This document shows, piece by piece, positions 1 to 5,139 of a stretch of 5,139 nt of DNA. Numbering within the stretch: position 1 is the stretch's first letter; each line of letters opens with the position of its first letter. Source of the DNA: Actinomycetes bacterium. Lineage in GTDB: Bacteria; Actinomycetota; Acidimicrobiia; Acidimicrobiales; Microtrichaceae. The notes under the pieces were generated by a model. The model was not told the origin of the DNA. It saw nothing but the letters and a program-made list of their open reading frames with translations, and searched no databases. The translations under genes were made by a program, and so were the position numbers. The stretch covers positions 1 through 5,139 of the forward strand of contig JAEYSR010000263.1 of assembly GCA_023434535.1 (NCBI GenBank), read 5' to 3'.

Positions 1-46
1 CGACCGCGATCGGCGTGCCCGCAGCGGCGCGTCCCGACCGGCCCGG

Positions 47-1135
47 TCAATCCGGGTAGAGAGACTCGATCCTCCGGACCGACGATCTGGCGTCGAACAC
101 CGTGGCGGAACGACGGGACGCGTCAGCGATCGAGGCCCGCAGCTCCGAGTCGCCGACGACTCGCTGGAGCGCTGCAGCCAGGCGCTCTGGCTCCCGAGGA
201 GGGACGAGGAACCCGTCGACGCCGTCGTCGACGTGGTCGACGAGCCCCCCGACGGCGGTCACCACCACGGGAAGGCCGAGGGCGCGGGCCTCCATGAAGG
301 CGACCGGCAGGCCTTCCCAGTCAGATCCCAGGCAGAACACGTCGAAGCCCGCCATCAGGGACGGCGCGTCCGGCTGGTGTCCGAGGATCCGGAACCGGTC
401 GCCGAGGCCAGAGGCGGCATGGACGGAACGGATCTCCTCGAGGCGAGGACCCTGGCCGATGCTGACGAAGACCGTGGAAGGATGTGCCCTGACGACCTCG
501 ACGGCGGCCTCGATGATCCCGGGGTAGTTCTTCTCCGGACGCATGTTCGCGACGATCCCGACCACGACCTCGCCGTCGCCCACTCCCATCCTCCCCCGCG
601 CCTCGTCGCGGCGCTCGAGGTGGCTCCGGACCTCCTCCACATCGATCCCGTGGTCGACGACCTCGACCCGAGCGCGATGGCGGGGCACCACCGACTCTCG
701 CGCAGCGCTCGACACGGCGATCGTCGAGTGGTCCAGCGAGTACGTCAGCCGGTTCGCCCAGCGGGTCGGCACGCTGTACGGGCCCCAGCTGTTGTGCTCC
801 GTGTACACGAGCGTCGGACGGCGGCGGGCCGAGAGCGAGGCGACGCGCACGACGGATGCCGCGAGCGGAGAGTGCGTGTGCACCAGATCGAAGCGACCGC
901 TGCGCACGACGGAGCCCAGAGTGACCGGCCACGGGACGCCCTGGCGCGACAGCAGGTGCACCGGGCAGTCGAGCTCCTCGAGCTCGGGCACGAGCTGGTC
1001 CTTGTCGGCCTTGATGTAGCCGACCGAGTAGTCGTACTCGCCCCGGTTCCCGAAGCGGACGTGGTTGACCAACAGCCGCTCCATCCCCCCGGGACCGAGA
1101 CCCGCCGCGACGAGCAGGACGCGGCGCCTGCTCAC
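47..1135 (-). CDS. GT4-family glycosyltransferase (GT-B fold)
   Basis: Predicted cytoplasmic or membrane-associated retaining glycosyltransferase of 362 aa, a usual length for family GT4, likely moving a sugar from a nucleotide-sugar donor to a polysaccharide or lipid-linked acceptor. Seen in the sequence: an N-terminal Rossmann strand followed by the glycine-rich loop GPGGMER (residues 14-20), typical of acceptor domains; HTHS (86-89) and EHN (113-115); then a C-terminal donor domain with RPEK (199-202) and the E-x7-E motif at E274/E282 in SDWEGLPVAFMEA, followed by a glycine-rich VGG loop. I chose the GTG at 1135-1133 because it directly precedes the first beta strand and overlaps the methyltransferase stop as GTGA; the same frame stays open much further upstream, but that part is antisense-free shadow of the methyltransferase gene. 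A G-rich stretch at 1141-1147 is only a weak ribosome-binding site, so coupling to the upstream gene is likely. No signal peptide or transmembrane segment is seen. Donor and acceptor are unknown. Confidence 0.93.
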   Translation of the reverse strand: MSRRRVLLVAAGLGPGGMERLLVNHVRFGNRGEYDYSVGYIKADKDQLVPELEELDCPVHLLSRQGVPWPVTLGSVVRSGRFDLVHTHSPLAASVVRVASLSARRRPTLVYTEHNSWGPYSVPTRWANRLTYSLDHSTIAVSSAARESVVPRHRARVEVVDHGIDVEEVRSHLERRDEARGRMGVGDGEVVVGIVANMRPEKNYPGIIEAAVEVVRAHPSTVFVSIGQGPRLEEIRSVHAASGLGDRFRILGHQPDAPSLMAGFDVFCLGSDWEGLPVAFMEARALGLPVVVTAVGGLVDHVDDGVDGFLVPPREPERLAAALQRVVGDSELRASIADASRRSATVFDARSSVRRIESLYPD

Positions 1136-1989
1136 GCCCGCCCCACCGCGCACCAGAACGGGAACTCCGGGTTGAACCTGATGTCGGTGAAGCCCTGGTC
1201 CACCAGGAGCGCCTCGATCTCGGATCGGGTGTACCGCTTCTCCAGGCGCGTGCCGAACCGGTCGAGTGCGTCGGTCCGCAGCACGTACATCGGCTGCTGT
1301 CGATAGCCGGAGAGCGGGAACGAGTCCACCCCGAGCCCCAGACGTTCCGCGATCCGGGACAGGCGGGAGAGAGGCCAGTACACGGTGTACGCGATCACTC
1401 GCGTCACGCCGAGGCGGACCTTGAACGGCGCTTCCGACAGGGTCCGACGGAGGACGTCGCTCGCCTGCCACAGGAGGCGGAACCAGCGAGGGCGGTTGTC
1501 GAAGGCGTAGTAGAGGTACACCAGGAACGGAGCGCCGGGCCGCAGAACCCGATGGATCTCCCTGACCGCTCCCTCCGTGTCGGGAAGGTGGTGCAGGACC
1601 CCCAGCGAGATGGCGAAGTCGAAGCTCCCGTCCGCGAACGGCAGCTCGACAGCGCTCCCGTTCACGGCCGGAGCATCGGGAGCGTTGCGCCGACAGACCG
1701 CCAGCGCGTCGGCCGACGCGTCGAGAGCCACCACCCGTCGGCCGCGCCCCATCACCTGGGCAGCCCACCGCCCGGAGCCCGCGCCCACGTCGATCCCGAT
1801 CGCGCCCTCCGGCGGCCATGGGAACTCGGCGACGTAGCGCTCGAAGGAACGACGGATGGACTCGGGGTCGCGGTCGCCCTGGTCGTAGGTCGTCCACTCG
1901 TCTCCGAAGCCCTCCACGGTGTGCCGATCGAGGCTCCGGGTCGACCGGTCGTCACCGGCCCCGGCACGGGCCGAGCGCGTCTCATCCAT
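1132..1989 (-). CDS. Class I SAM-dependent methyltransferase (Methyltransf_11-like)
   Basis: Predicted 285-aa cytosolic methyltransferase using S-adenosylmethionine. Motif I, IDVGAGSGRW, is at residues 66-75; the acidic residue ending strand 2 is D90 in VVALDAS; the motif around strand 4 runs from ELPFADGSFDFAISLG into VLHHLPD (115-137), and REIHRVLRPG (143-152) follows, as in the UbiE/Methyltransf_11 group. The C-terminal part (about 153-285) is longer than the minimal fold, with aromatic-rich YLYYAFDNRP (158-167), a predicted helical middle and a DALDRFGTRLEKRYT block (240-254). It resembles methyltransferases I associate with polysaccharide clusters; that link is from memory. The ATG at 1989-1987 shares one base with the acyltransferase stop (TGATG) and has GGAG 8 nt upstream. 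The stop overlaps the GT4 start. The substrate may be a sugar hydroxyl or amino group, but the sequence does not identify it. Confidence 0.92.
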   Translation of the reverse strand: MDETRSARAGAGDDRSTRSLDRHTVEGFGDEWTTYDQGDRDPESIRRSFERYVAEFPWPPEGAIGIDVGAGSGRWAAQVMGRGRRVVALDASADALAVCRRNAPDAPAVNGSAVELPFADGSFDFAISLGVLHHLPDTEGAVREIHRVLRPGAPFLVYLYYAFDNRPRWFRLLWQASDVLRRTLSEAPFKVRLGVTRVIAYTVYWPLSRLSRIAERLGLGVDSFPLSGYRQQPMYVLRTDALDRFGTRLEKRYTRSEIEALLVDQGFTDIRFNPEFPFWCAVGRA

Positions 1990-2960
1990 CAGAACAGCTC
2001 CACGTCGCCGAGGTTCAGGTCGAGGGCGCGCACCGCGGGGACACCGCTGCGACAGAGCGGCTTCCACGTCAGGACGGGGCCGTTGCGCGGGACCGGCAGG
2101 AAGCCGTGGGCCACCGGACCGGTCCCGAGGGCGAGGAAGTAGTCGCAGCCGGAATCCGAGGCGATGGACGACCAGGGCACGACGGATCTCGCTCCGGCCG
2201 GGACCAGCTGATCGCACACCACCGCCTCGAGCGCGGCGCCACGTCGCCGGAACCGGAGCACCACCACGCCGTCGCGGAGCGCGTCCCCGAGCGGCACGAC
2301 CCGGTACCGAAGGTCGGGGAACGAGTAGCGCCAGCGCAGGAACGCAGCCGACCGCGCGGTGCGGATGCGTCGATGCACCGGGACCGTGGAGAGGAGCGAC
2401 TCGACCTCGTCGTCGTCGGCGAAGACCTCACCCGGATCCTCGCCCAGGCCGACGTCCACGGACCACCTCTCGGCTGCCGTACGGGCCCTGACCACGCTCG
2501 ACAGCGAACCCGGCCGCGACGGCCTCATGGACACCGGCAGTCGACCGACCCGACTCCAGCCCATCTTCAGGTAGCCCGGTCGGCTCTTGTCATTGGGCGT
2601 GTTGAAGACGAAGTCGACCCCCTCCCGGCGCAGCTCCGGGAGCGCTCCCAACGTGAGACGGTTGAAGATCCCACGTCCCTGCCAGGAGGGCGAGGTCGCC
2701 GTGTCGACCGCACGGACGGCGCGCTGCGAGCGGCCCTCGCCGTCGAGGAACTCCCAGCGCATGAAGACCCGCACGCCGACCACGGCACCGTCGGCGACAG
2801 CGACCCACGAGGGTGACGGCCCGAAGACGTTGTCGTCGTGCTTCCAGGCGAAGAACGCCTCGTCGGGGTCGTCGGCCGACCAGCCCAGCGTCTCCCGGCA
2901 GAGTGCGATCACGCCCGGCCGATCGGCCGGACCCGCACGCCTCACGCTGATCTCAGACAT
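1989..2960 (-). CDS. GNAT-family N-acyltransferase-like protein
   Basis: Predicted 323-aa protein with an N-terminal GNAT fold, which would transfer an acyl group from acyl-CoA to an amine. Residues 4-20 give the usual first strand and helix (ISVRRAGPADRPGVIAL). The acyl-CoA-binding motif A is at about 86-102, where DTATSPSWQGRGIFNRL contains the Q-G-R-G-I/L signature. FNTPNDKSRPGYLKMGW (119-135) fits the end of the fold. At 323 aa it is about twice a single GNAT domain. The C-terminal half has a second block, FLRWRYSFPDLRYRVV (207-222), and ends in LNLGDVELF, so a second degenerate GNAT-like domain is possible. The start is well bounded: an in-frame TGA lies at 2969-2967, two codons upstream of the ATG. 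No Shine-Dalgarno sequence is visible. It is the first gene of the three-gene operon. Acylation of an amino sugar is a plausible role given the neighbours, but it is inferred. Confidence 0.85.
   Translation of the reverse strand: MSEISVRRAGPADRPGVIALCRETLGWSADDPDEAFFAWKHDDNVFGPSPSWVAVADGAVVGVRVFMRWEFLDGEGRSQRAVRAVDTATSPSWQGRGIFNRLTLGALPELRREGVDFVFNTPNDKSRPGYLKMGWSRVGRLPVSMRPSRPGSLSSVVRARTAAERWSVDVGLGEDPGEVFADDDEVESLLSTVPVHRRIRTARSAAFLRWRYSFPDLRYRVVPLGDALRDGVVVLRFRRRGAALEAVVCDQLVPAGARSVVPWSSIASDSGCDYFLALGTGPVAHGFLPVPRNGPVLTWKPLCRSGVPAVRALDLNLGDVELF
1998..2001 (-). promoter_or_regulatory. Ribosome-binding site of the methyltransferase gene
   Basis: GGAG on the minus strand, 8 nt before the ATG at 1989. 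It lies inside the last codons of the acyltransferase gene and supports this ATG over other in-frame starts upstream, where the frame remains open to about 2217. Confidence 0.7.
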
Positions 2961-2968
2961 CGGCGGTC

Positions 2969-2974
2969 ATGGTA
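2969..2974 (-). promoter_or_regulatory. Possible -10 element (TACCAT) for a leaderless operon transcript
   Basis: On the minus strand TACCAT matches the TANNNT consensus of actinobacterial housekeeping -10 boxes. It ends 8 nt before the A of the acyltransferase ATG at 2960, so transcription would begin at or within about two bases of the start codon. The lack of a Shine-Dalgarno sequence before this ATG fits a leaderless mRNA. No convincing -35 box is seen about 17 nt further upstream, where the sequence is G-rich. TANNNT is a loose pattern, so this is only a candidate. Confidence 0.35.
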
Positions 2975-3042
2975 ACGGTCGATGCCCCGCACCCCTCCGC
3001 CCCGGCGACGCGAACGGACGGAGACCTCCTCGGGTGTCGTTG

Positions 3043-3067
3043 GGAACCGGCTCCGATACCCTCCGTC
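3043..3067 (+). promoter_or_regulatory. Possible ECF-sigma-type promoter (GGAAC-N16-CGTC)
   Basis: GGAAC at 3043-3047 and CGTC at 3064-3067 are separated by 16 nt, resembling the -35/-10 arrangement of ECF sigma factor promoters. It lies in the divergent intergenic region just ahead of the epimerase. Against it, transcription would start at about 3073-3075, leaving a leader of only about 11 nt that barely contains or cuts the ribosome-binding site. I see no better housekeeping-type pair for this gene. The match may be chance in GC-rich DNA. Confidence 0.2.
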
Positions 3068-3071
3068 GGAT

Positions 3072-3077
3072 GGGAGA
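3072..3077 (+). promoter_or_regulatory. Ribosome-binding site that fixes the epimerase start
   Basis: GGGAGA, with its GGAG core at 3073-3076, lies 8 nt before the ATG at 3085. An earlier in-frame ATG at 3070 has no purine-rich sequence ahead of it and would add five residues before the first beta strand. The site therefore favours the start at 3085. Confidence 0.75.
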
Positions 3078-3084
3078 TCCCAGC

Positions 3085-4017
3085 ATGAAGATCGTCGTCA
3101 CCGGCGGCGCCGGGTTCATCGGATCCAACCTCTGCCGGATGCTGTCCGCCCACCCCGAGGTGGAACGGGTCGTCGTGGTCGACGACCTGTCCACCGGATT
3201 CCGGGAGAACCTCGACGGCGTGCCGGTCGAGCTGGTCGAGACGTCGATCCTCGACGAGGAGGCGATGGACCAGGCCCTCGACGGCGCCCGGTCGGTGATC
3301 CACCTCGGCGCCAGAGGGTCCGTGCCACGATCCGTCGCCGACCCGCTCGCGTCCCACACCGCCAACGCCACCGGGACCGCCCACGTGCTGGAGGCGGCGC
3401 GCCGGGCCGGCGGGATCCACGTCGTGGTCGCGTCGTCGTCCTCCGTCTACGGAGCCAACACCCAGCTCCCGAAGGTCGAGACGATGGCCACGCGACCGGT
3501 CAGCCCGTACGCGGCGACCAAGCTGGCGACCGAGTCCTACACGCTGGCGTGGCAGCACACGTACGGGATGCCCACGCTGGCGTTCCGCTTCTTCAACGTG
3601 TTCGGACCCCGACAGGCGGCCGGCCACGCATACGCCGCCGTCGTGCCCGCGTTCGTGTCGGCCGCGATGGAGGGTCGCCCACTCCCGGTGCACGGCGACG
3701 GGAAGCAGTCGCGTGACTTCACCTATGTGGACACCGTGTGCGGCATCCTGACCGACGCCGCCGTGCGCCAGGTGAGCCATCCGGAGCCCGTGAACCTCGC
3801 GTTCGGCACCCGCACCAGCCTCCTGGAGGTCATCGAGGCACTCGAATCGGTTCTGGGTCGCCCCCTCGAGGTGGAGCACCAGCCCGTCCGCACCGGCGAC
3901 GTCCGACACACCCAGGCTGCCAACGACGTGCTCCTGAGCCTGTTCCCCGACGTCACACCGGTCGAGCTCCTGCCAGGGCTGGAGGCCACCGTGGAGTGGT
4001 TCGAGTCGCAGAGCTGA
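3085..4017 (+). CDS. NAD-dependent sugar-nucleotide epimerase/dehydratase (extended SDR, GalE/WbpP-like)
   Basis: Predicted 310-aa cytosolic enzyme acting on a nucleotide-activated sugar, most likely a UDP-hexose or UDP-HexNAc 4-epimerase. The NAD-binding TGGAGFIGSN is at residues 6-15, and the acidic pair D33-D34 ends strand 2 of the Rossmann fold (VVVDDLSTG). The catalytic serine block ASSSSVYG is at 116-123; by alignment with E. coli GalE, Ser118 is the likely active residue. The catalytic YAATK is intact at 142-146. FRFFNVFGPRQ (167-177), HGDGKQSRDFTYVDTV (203-218) and RTGDVRHTQA (269-278) are signatures of the C-terminal substrate domain. The length fits the roughly 310-aa epimerase group. 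The start has a good ribosome-binding site. The gene is divergent from the acyltransferase operon and convergent with the dehydratase, so it appears to be transcribed alone within the window. A related 4,6-dehydratase or decarboxylase activity cannot be excluded. Confidence 0.93.
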   Translation: MKIVVTGGAGFIGSNLCRMLSAHPEVERVVVVDDLSTGFRENLDGVPVELVETSILDEEAMDQALDGARSVIHLGARGSVPRSVADPLASHTANATGTAHVLEAARRAGGIHVVVASSSSVYGANTQLPKVETMATRPVSPYAATKLATESYTLAWQHTYGMPTLAFRFFNVFGPRQAAGHAYAAVVPAFVSAAMEGRPLPVHGDGKQSRDFTYVDTVCGILTDAAVRQVSHPEPVNLAFGTRTSLLEVIEALESVLGRPLEVEHQPVRTGDVRHTQAANDVLLSLFPDVTPVELLPGLEATVEWFESQS

Positions 4018-4022
4018 GCGTC

Positions 4023-4038
4023 CCGGCGGCACCGCCGG
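4023..4038 (+). terminator. Candidate hairpin terminator after the epimerase gene
   Basis: CCGGCG and CGCCGG form a perfect 6-bp all-GC stem with a 4-nt loop, beginning 6 nt after the stop codon. There is no T tract, so it would be a non-canonical terminator or an mRNA-stabilising stem. The second arm can also pair with a further CCGGCG at 4040-4045, though with a loop too short to be useful. Confidence 0.4.
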
Positions 4039-4083
4039 TCCGGCGAGCACTCCGTCGAACCGCCGACGCCCGCTGACGGGACA

Positions 4084-4107
4084 GGCGAGCGGTCTCAGGA
4101 GCTCGCC
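4084..4107 (-). terminator. Candidate stem-loop at the dehydratase stop codon
   Basis: GGCGAGC (4084-4090) and GCTCGCC (4101-4107) form a perfect 7-bp inverted repeat with a 10-nt loop. The loop contains the dehydratase TGA (4097-4095). No T tract follows on the minus strand. It could help terminate the minus-strand transcript or block read-through between the two convergent genes, but function is inferred only from the position and the stem. Confidence 0.3.
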
Positions 4108-5139
4108 CGGCGCTGCCCAGCGCGGTGACGTGTACGGAGCGCGCCCCCGTCCCGGAGGTCGATCACGCCCCGAGGATCGATCCCTTCGACGAACGGGTCC
4201 AGAGCCAACGCTTCCGTCGCGCTGACCGCCGGCACGTCCACCCGATGGATCATCGGGTGCTCCGACACCGACGAGCGCTCGTCGGGGGCGAACAGGACCT
4301 CGTGGAGCTTCTCGCCGGGACGAAGGCCTGTGTAGACGATCTCGACGGGCCGGTCGCTCTCCGCGACCAGCCGCCGGGCCAGGTCCGCGATTCGGACGGG
4401 CTCGCCCATGTCGAGCACGAGGACCTCGCCGTCGCCACCGAGAGCGCCCGCCTGGACCACCAGCTCGCAGGCCTCGGGGATCGTCATGAAGTACCGGGTC
4501 ACCTCGGGGTGGGTCACCGTCACCGGGCCGCCGCTCTCGATCTGGGTCCGGAACAGCGGGAGGACCGAGCCTCGACTGCCGAGGACGTTGCCGAACCGGA
4601 CGCTGAGGTAGGTGCCCTGATGGCGGCTGCCGGCATCGGACGTGAGCTGCTCGGCGATCCGCTTGGTCTGACCCAGCACCGACGTGGGCTCGGCTGCCTT
4701 GTCGGTCGAGATGTTCACGAACCGCTCGACGTGGAACTCCCCGGCCAGGTCGAGCAGGTTGCTGGTCCCCCAGACGTTGGTCTTCCAGCCCTCCTCCGGG
4801 TGCAACTCGAGCAGCGGCAGGTGCTTCAACGCTGCGGCGTGGAAGACCACGTCGGGCTTGTGCTCCTCGAACACCTGCCGGAGCCGTCGCCTGTCCCGGA
4901 TGCAGCACACCACGAGCTCTCGGCGGTCGAGCAGGCCGCTGCCCTCGATCGAGACCTGGACGGCCTGCAGAGCGGACTCGTCTCGGTCCAGCATGACCAG
5001 GGACTCGGGGGCGAAGCGGTGCAGCTGGCGGCACAGCTCCGAGCCGATCGATCCGCCGGCGCCTGTGACGAGAACACGCTTGCCGGTGACGTACCCGGCG
5101 ACGGACTCGATGTCGAGAGCGATCTCACGGCGACCGAGC
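4095..5139 (-). CDS. FlaA1/CapD/WbpM-like nucleotide-sugar 4,6-dehydratase, 5' end outside window
   Basis: The 347 C-terminal residues are visible; the frame is open to the window edge and continues beyond it. The visible part is the catalytic domain of the polysaccharide biosynthesis protein family that converts UDP-GlcNAc to a UDP-4-keto-6-deoxy sugar. Numbering from the first visible codon: LGRREIALD (1-9) matches the linker before this domain in long members; TGAGGSIGSE (25-34) binds the nucleotide cofactor; HAAALKHLP (100-108), NISTDKAAEPTS (142-153), RFGNVLGSRGSV (181-192), THPEVTRYFMT (209-219) and RPGEKLHE (273-280) are family hallmarks. The usual YxxxK tyrosine is Leu155 (LGQTK, 155-159); WbpM-type long enzymes are known to carry Met there. 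The linker suggests a long, membrane-anchored form with N-terminal transmembrane helices upstream, but these are not visible. An internal ATG at 4994 is not a real start because it follows the cofactor motif. The tail is Arg-rich. Confidence 0.93.
   Translation of the reverse strand, partial: LGRREIALDIESVAGYVTGKRVLVTGAGGSIGSELCRQLHRFAPESLVMLDRDESALQAVQVSIEGSGLLDRRELVVCCIRDRRRLRQVFEEHKPDVVFHAAALKHLPLLELHPEEGWKTNVWGTSNLLDLAGEFHVERFVNISTDKAAEPTSVLGQTKRIAEQLTSDAGSRHQGTYLSVRFGNVLGSRGSVLPLFRTQIESGGPVTVTHPEVTRYFMTIPEACELVVQAGALGGDGEVLVLDMGEPVRIADLARRLVAESDRPVEIVYTGLRPGEKLHEVLFAPDERSSVSEHPMIHRVDVPAVSATEALALDPFVEGIDPRGVIDLRDGGALRTRHRAGQRRASS

Noticed and set aside
1..50. Possible start of a further minus-strand gene with TTG at 50-48, and a small palindrome GACCGG-C-CCGGTC at 36-48
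   Set aside because: The TTG has no ribosome-binding site and only 16 codons are visible, with no family signal. The palindrome can form only a 5-bp stem and has no T tract.
205..250. Repetitive GTCGAC/GTCGTCGAC tract
   Set aside because: It is explained by Val-Asp codons in the GT4 protein (DHVDDGVDG). It is not a binding-site array.
233..1306. 357-aa plus-strand open frame opposite the GT4 gene
   Set aside because: It has no recognisable motif and has His/Arg/Asp-rich shadow composition. The opposite strand carries an intact GT4 protein.
1136..1897. Upstream extension of the GT4 reading frame giving a 616-aa protein
   Set aside because: The extra 254 residues are Arg/Pro/Gly-rich, match no family and lie over the methyltransferase in another frame. 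The GTG at 1135 gives a normal-length GT4 protein.
1818..2816. 332-aa plus-strand open frame opposite the methyltransferase and acyltransferase genes
   Set aside because: Low-complexity Arg/His/Pro-rich translation with no domain. It spans the junction of two well-supported genes on the other strand.
2953..2970. Five-codon upstream ORF (MTADV) overlapping the acyltransferase start
   Set aside because: No ribosome-binding site and no regulatory logic. A frame this short is expected by chance, and a leaderless start would exclude it from the transcript.
2587..3084. Long N-terminal extension of the epimerase frame
   Set aside because: It runs antisense into the acyltransferase and shows no motif. 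The ATG at 3085 has a ribosome-binding site and directly precedes the NAD-binding strand.
2953..5034. 693-aa minus-strand open frame across the epimerase and the dehydratase
   Set aside because: It is antisense to the epimerase and out of frame with the dehydratase. Its composition is that of a shadow frame in GC-rich DNA, whereas both true genes have clear motifs.

Overview
The window reads as part of a cell-surface or exopolysaccharide (O-antigen/capsule-like) biosynthesis locus from a bacterium of high GC content. The strong G/C bias at third codon positions, long spurious antisense frames, a GTG start and a possible leaderless start suggest an actinobacterium (Actinomycetota). That assignment is an inference from base composition, not from a marker gene.

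Layout. Three genes on the minus strand form a tight, translationally coupled operon, read from right to left. They are a GNAT-family acyltransferase-like protein (2960 to 1989), a class I SAM-dependent methyltransferase (1989 to 1132) and a GT4-family glycosyltransferase (1135 to 47). The junctions are a 1-nt TGATG overlap and a 4-nt GTGA overlap. A 124-bp divergent intergenic region (2961-3084) separates this operon from a plus-strand NAD-dependent sugar-nucleotide epimerase/dehydratase (3085-4017). That gene converges across 77 bp of hairpin-rich DNA with a minus-strand FlaA1/CapD/WbpM-type nucleotide-sugar 4,6-dehydratase (5139 to 4095), whose 5' part lies outside the window.

How the genes may work together (inference from families). 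The dehydratase would make a UDP-4-keto-6-deoxy-HexNAc precursor. The extended SDR epimerase would make another activated sugar, such as a C4 epimer. The GT4 enzyme would add a sugar to a lipid-linked or growing glycan. The methyltransferase and the GNAT protein could decorate a sugar with methyl and acyl groups. No aminotransferase, flippase, polymerase or initiating phosphoglycosyltransferase is visible; such genes may lie outside the window.

Every large block is explained by these five genes, and no intergenic stretch exceeds 124 bp. I see no RNA gene, CRISPR array, insertion sequence or phage element. All five genes belong to recognised families, so I do not claim an undescribed system. 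The more interesting points are the altered SDR triad in the dehydratase, the possible leaderless operon start, and the unknown substrates of the GNAT/methyltransferase/GT4 trio.
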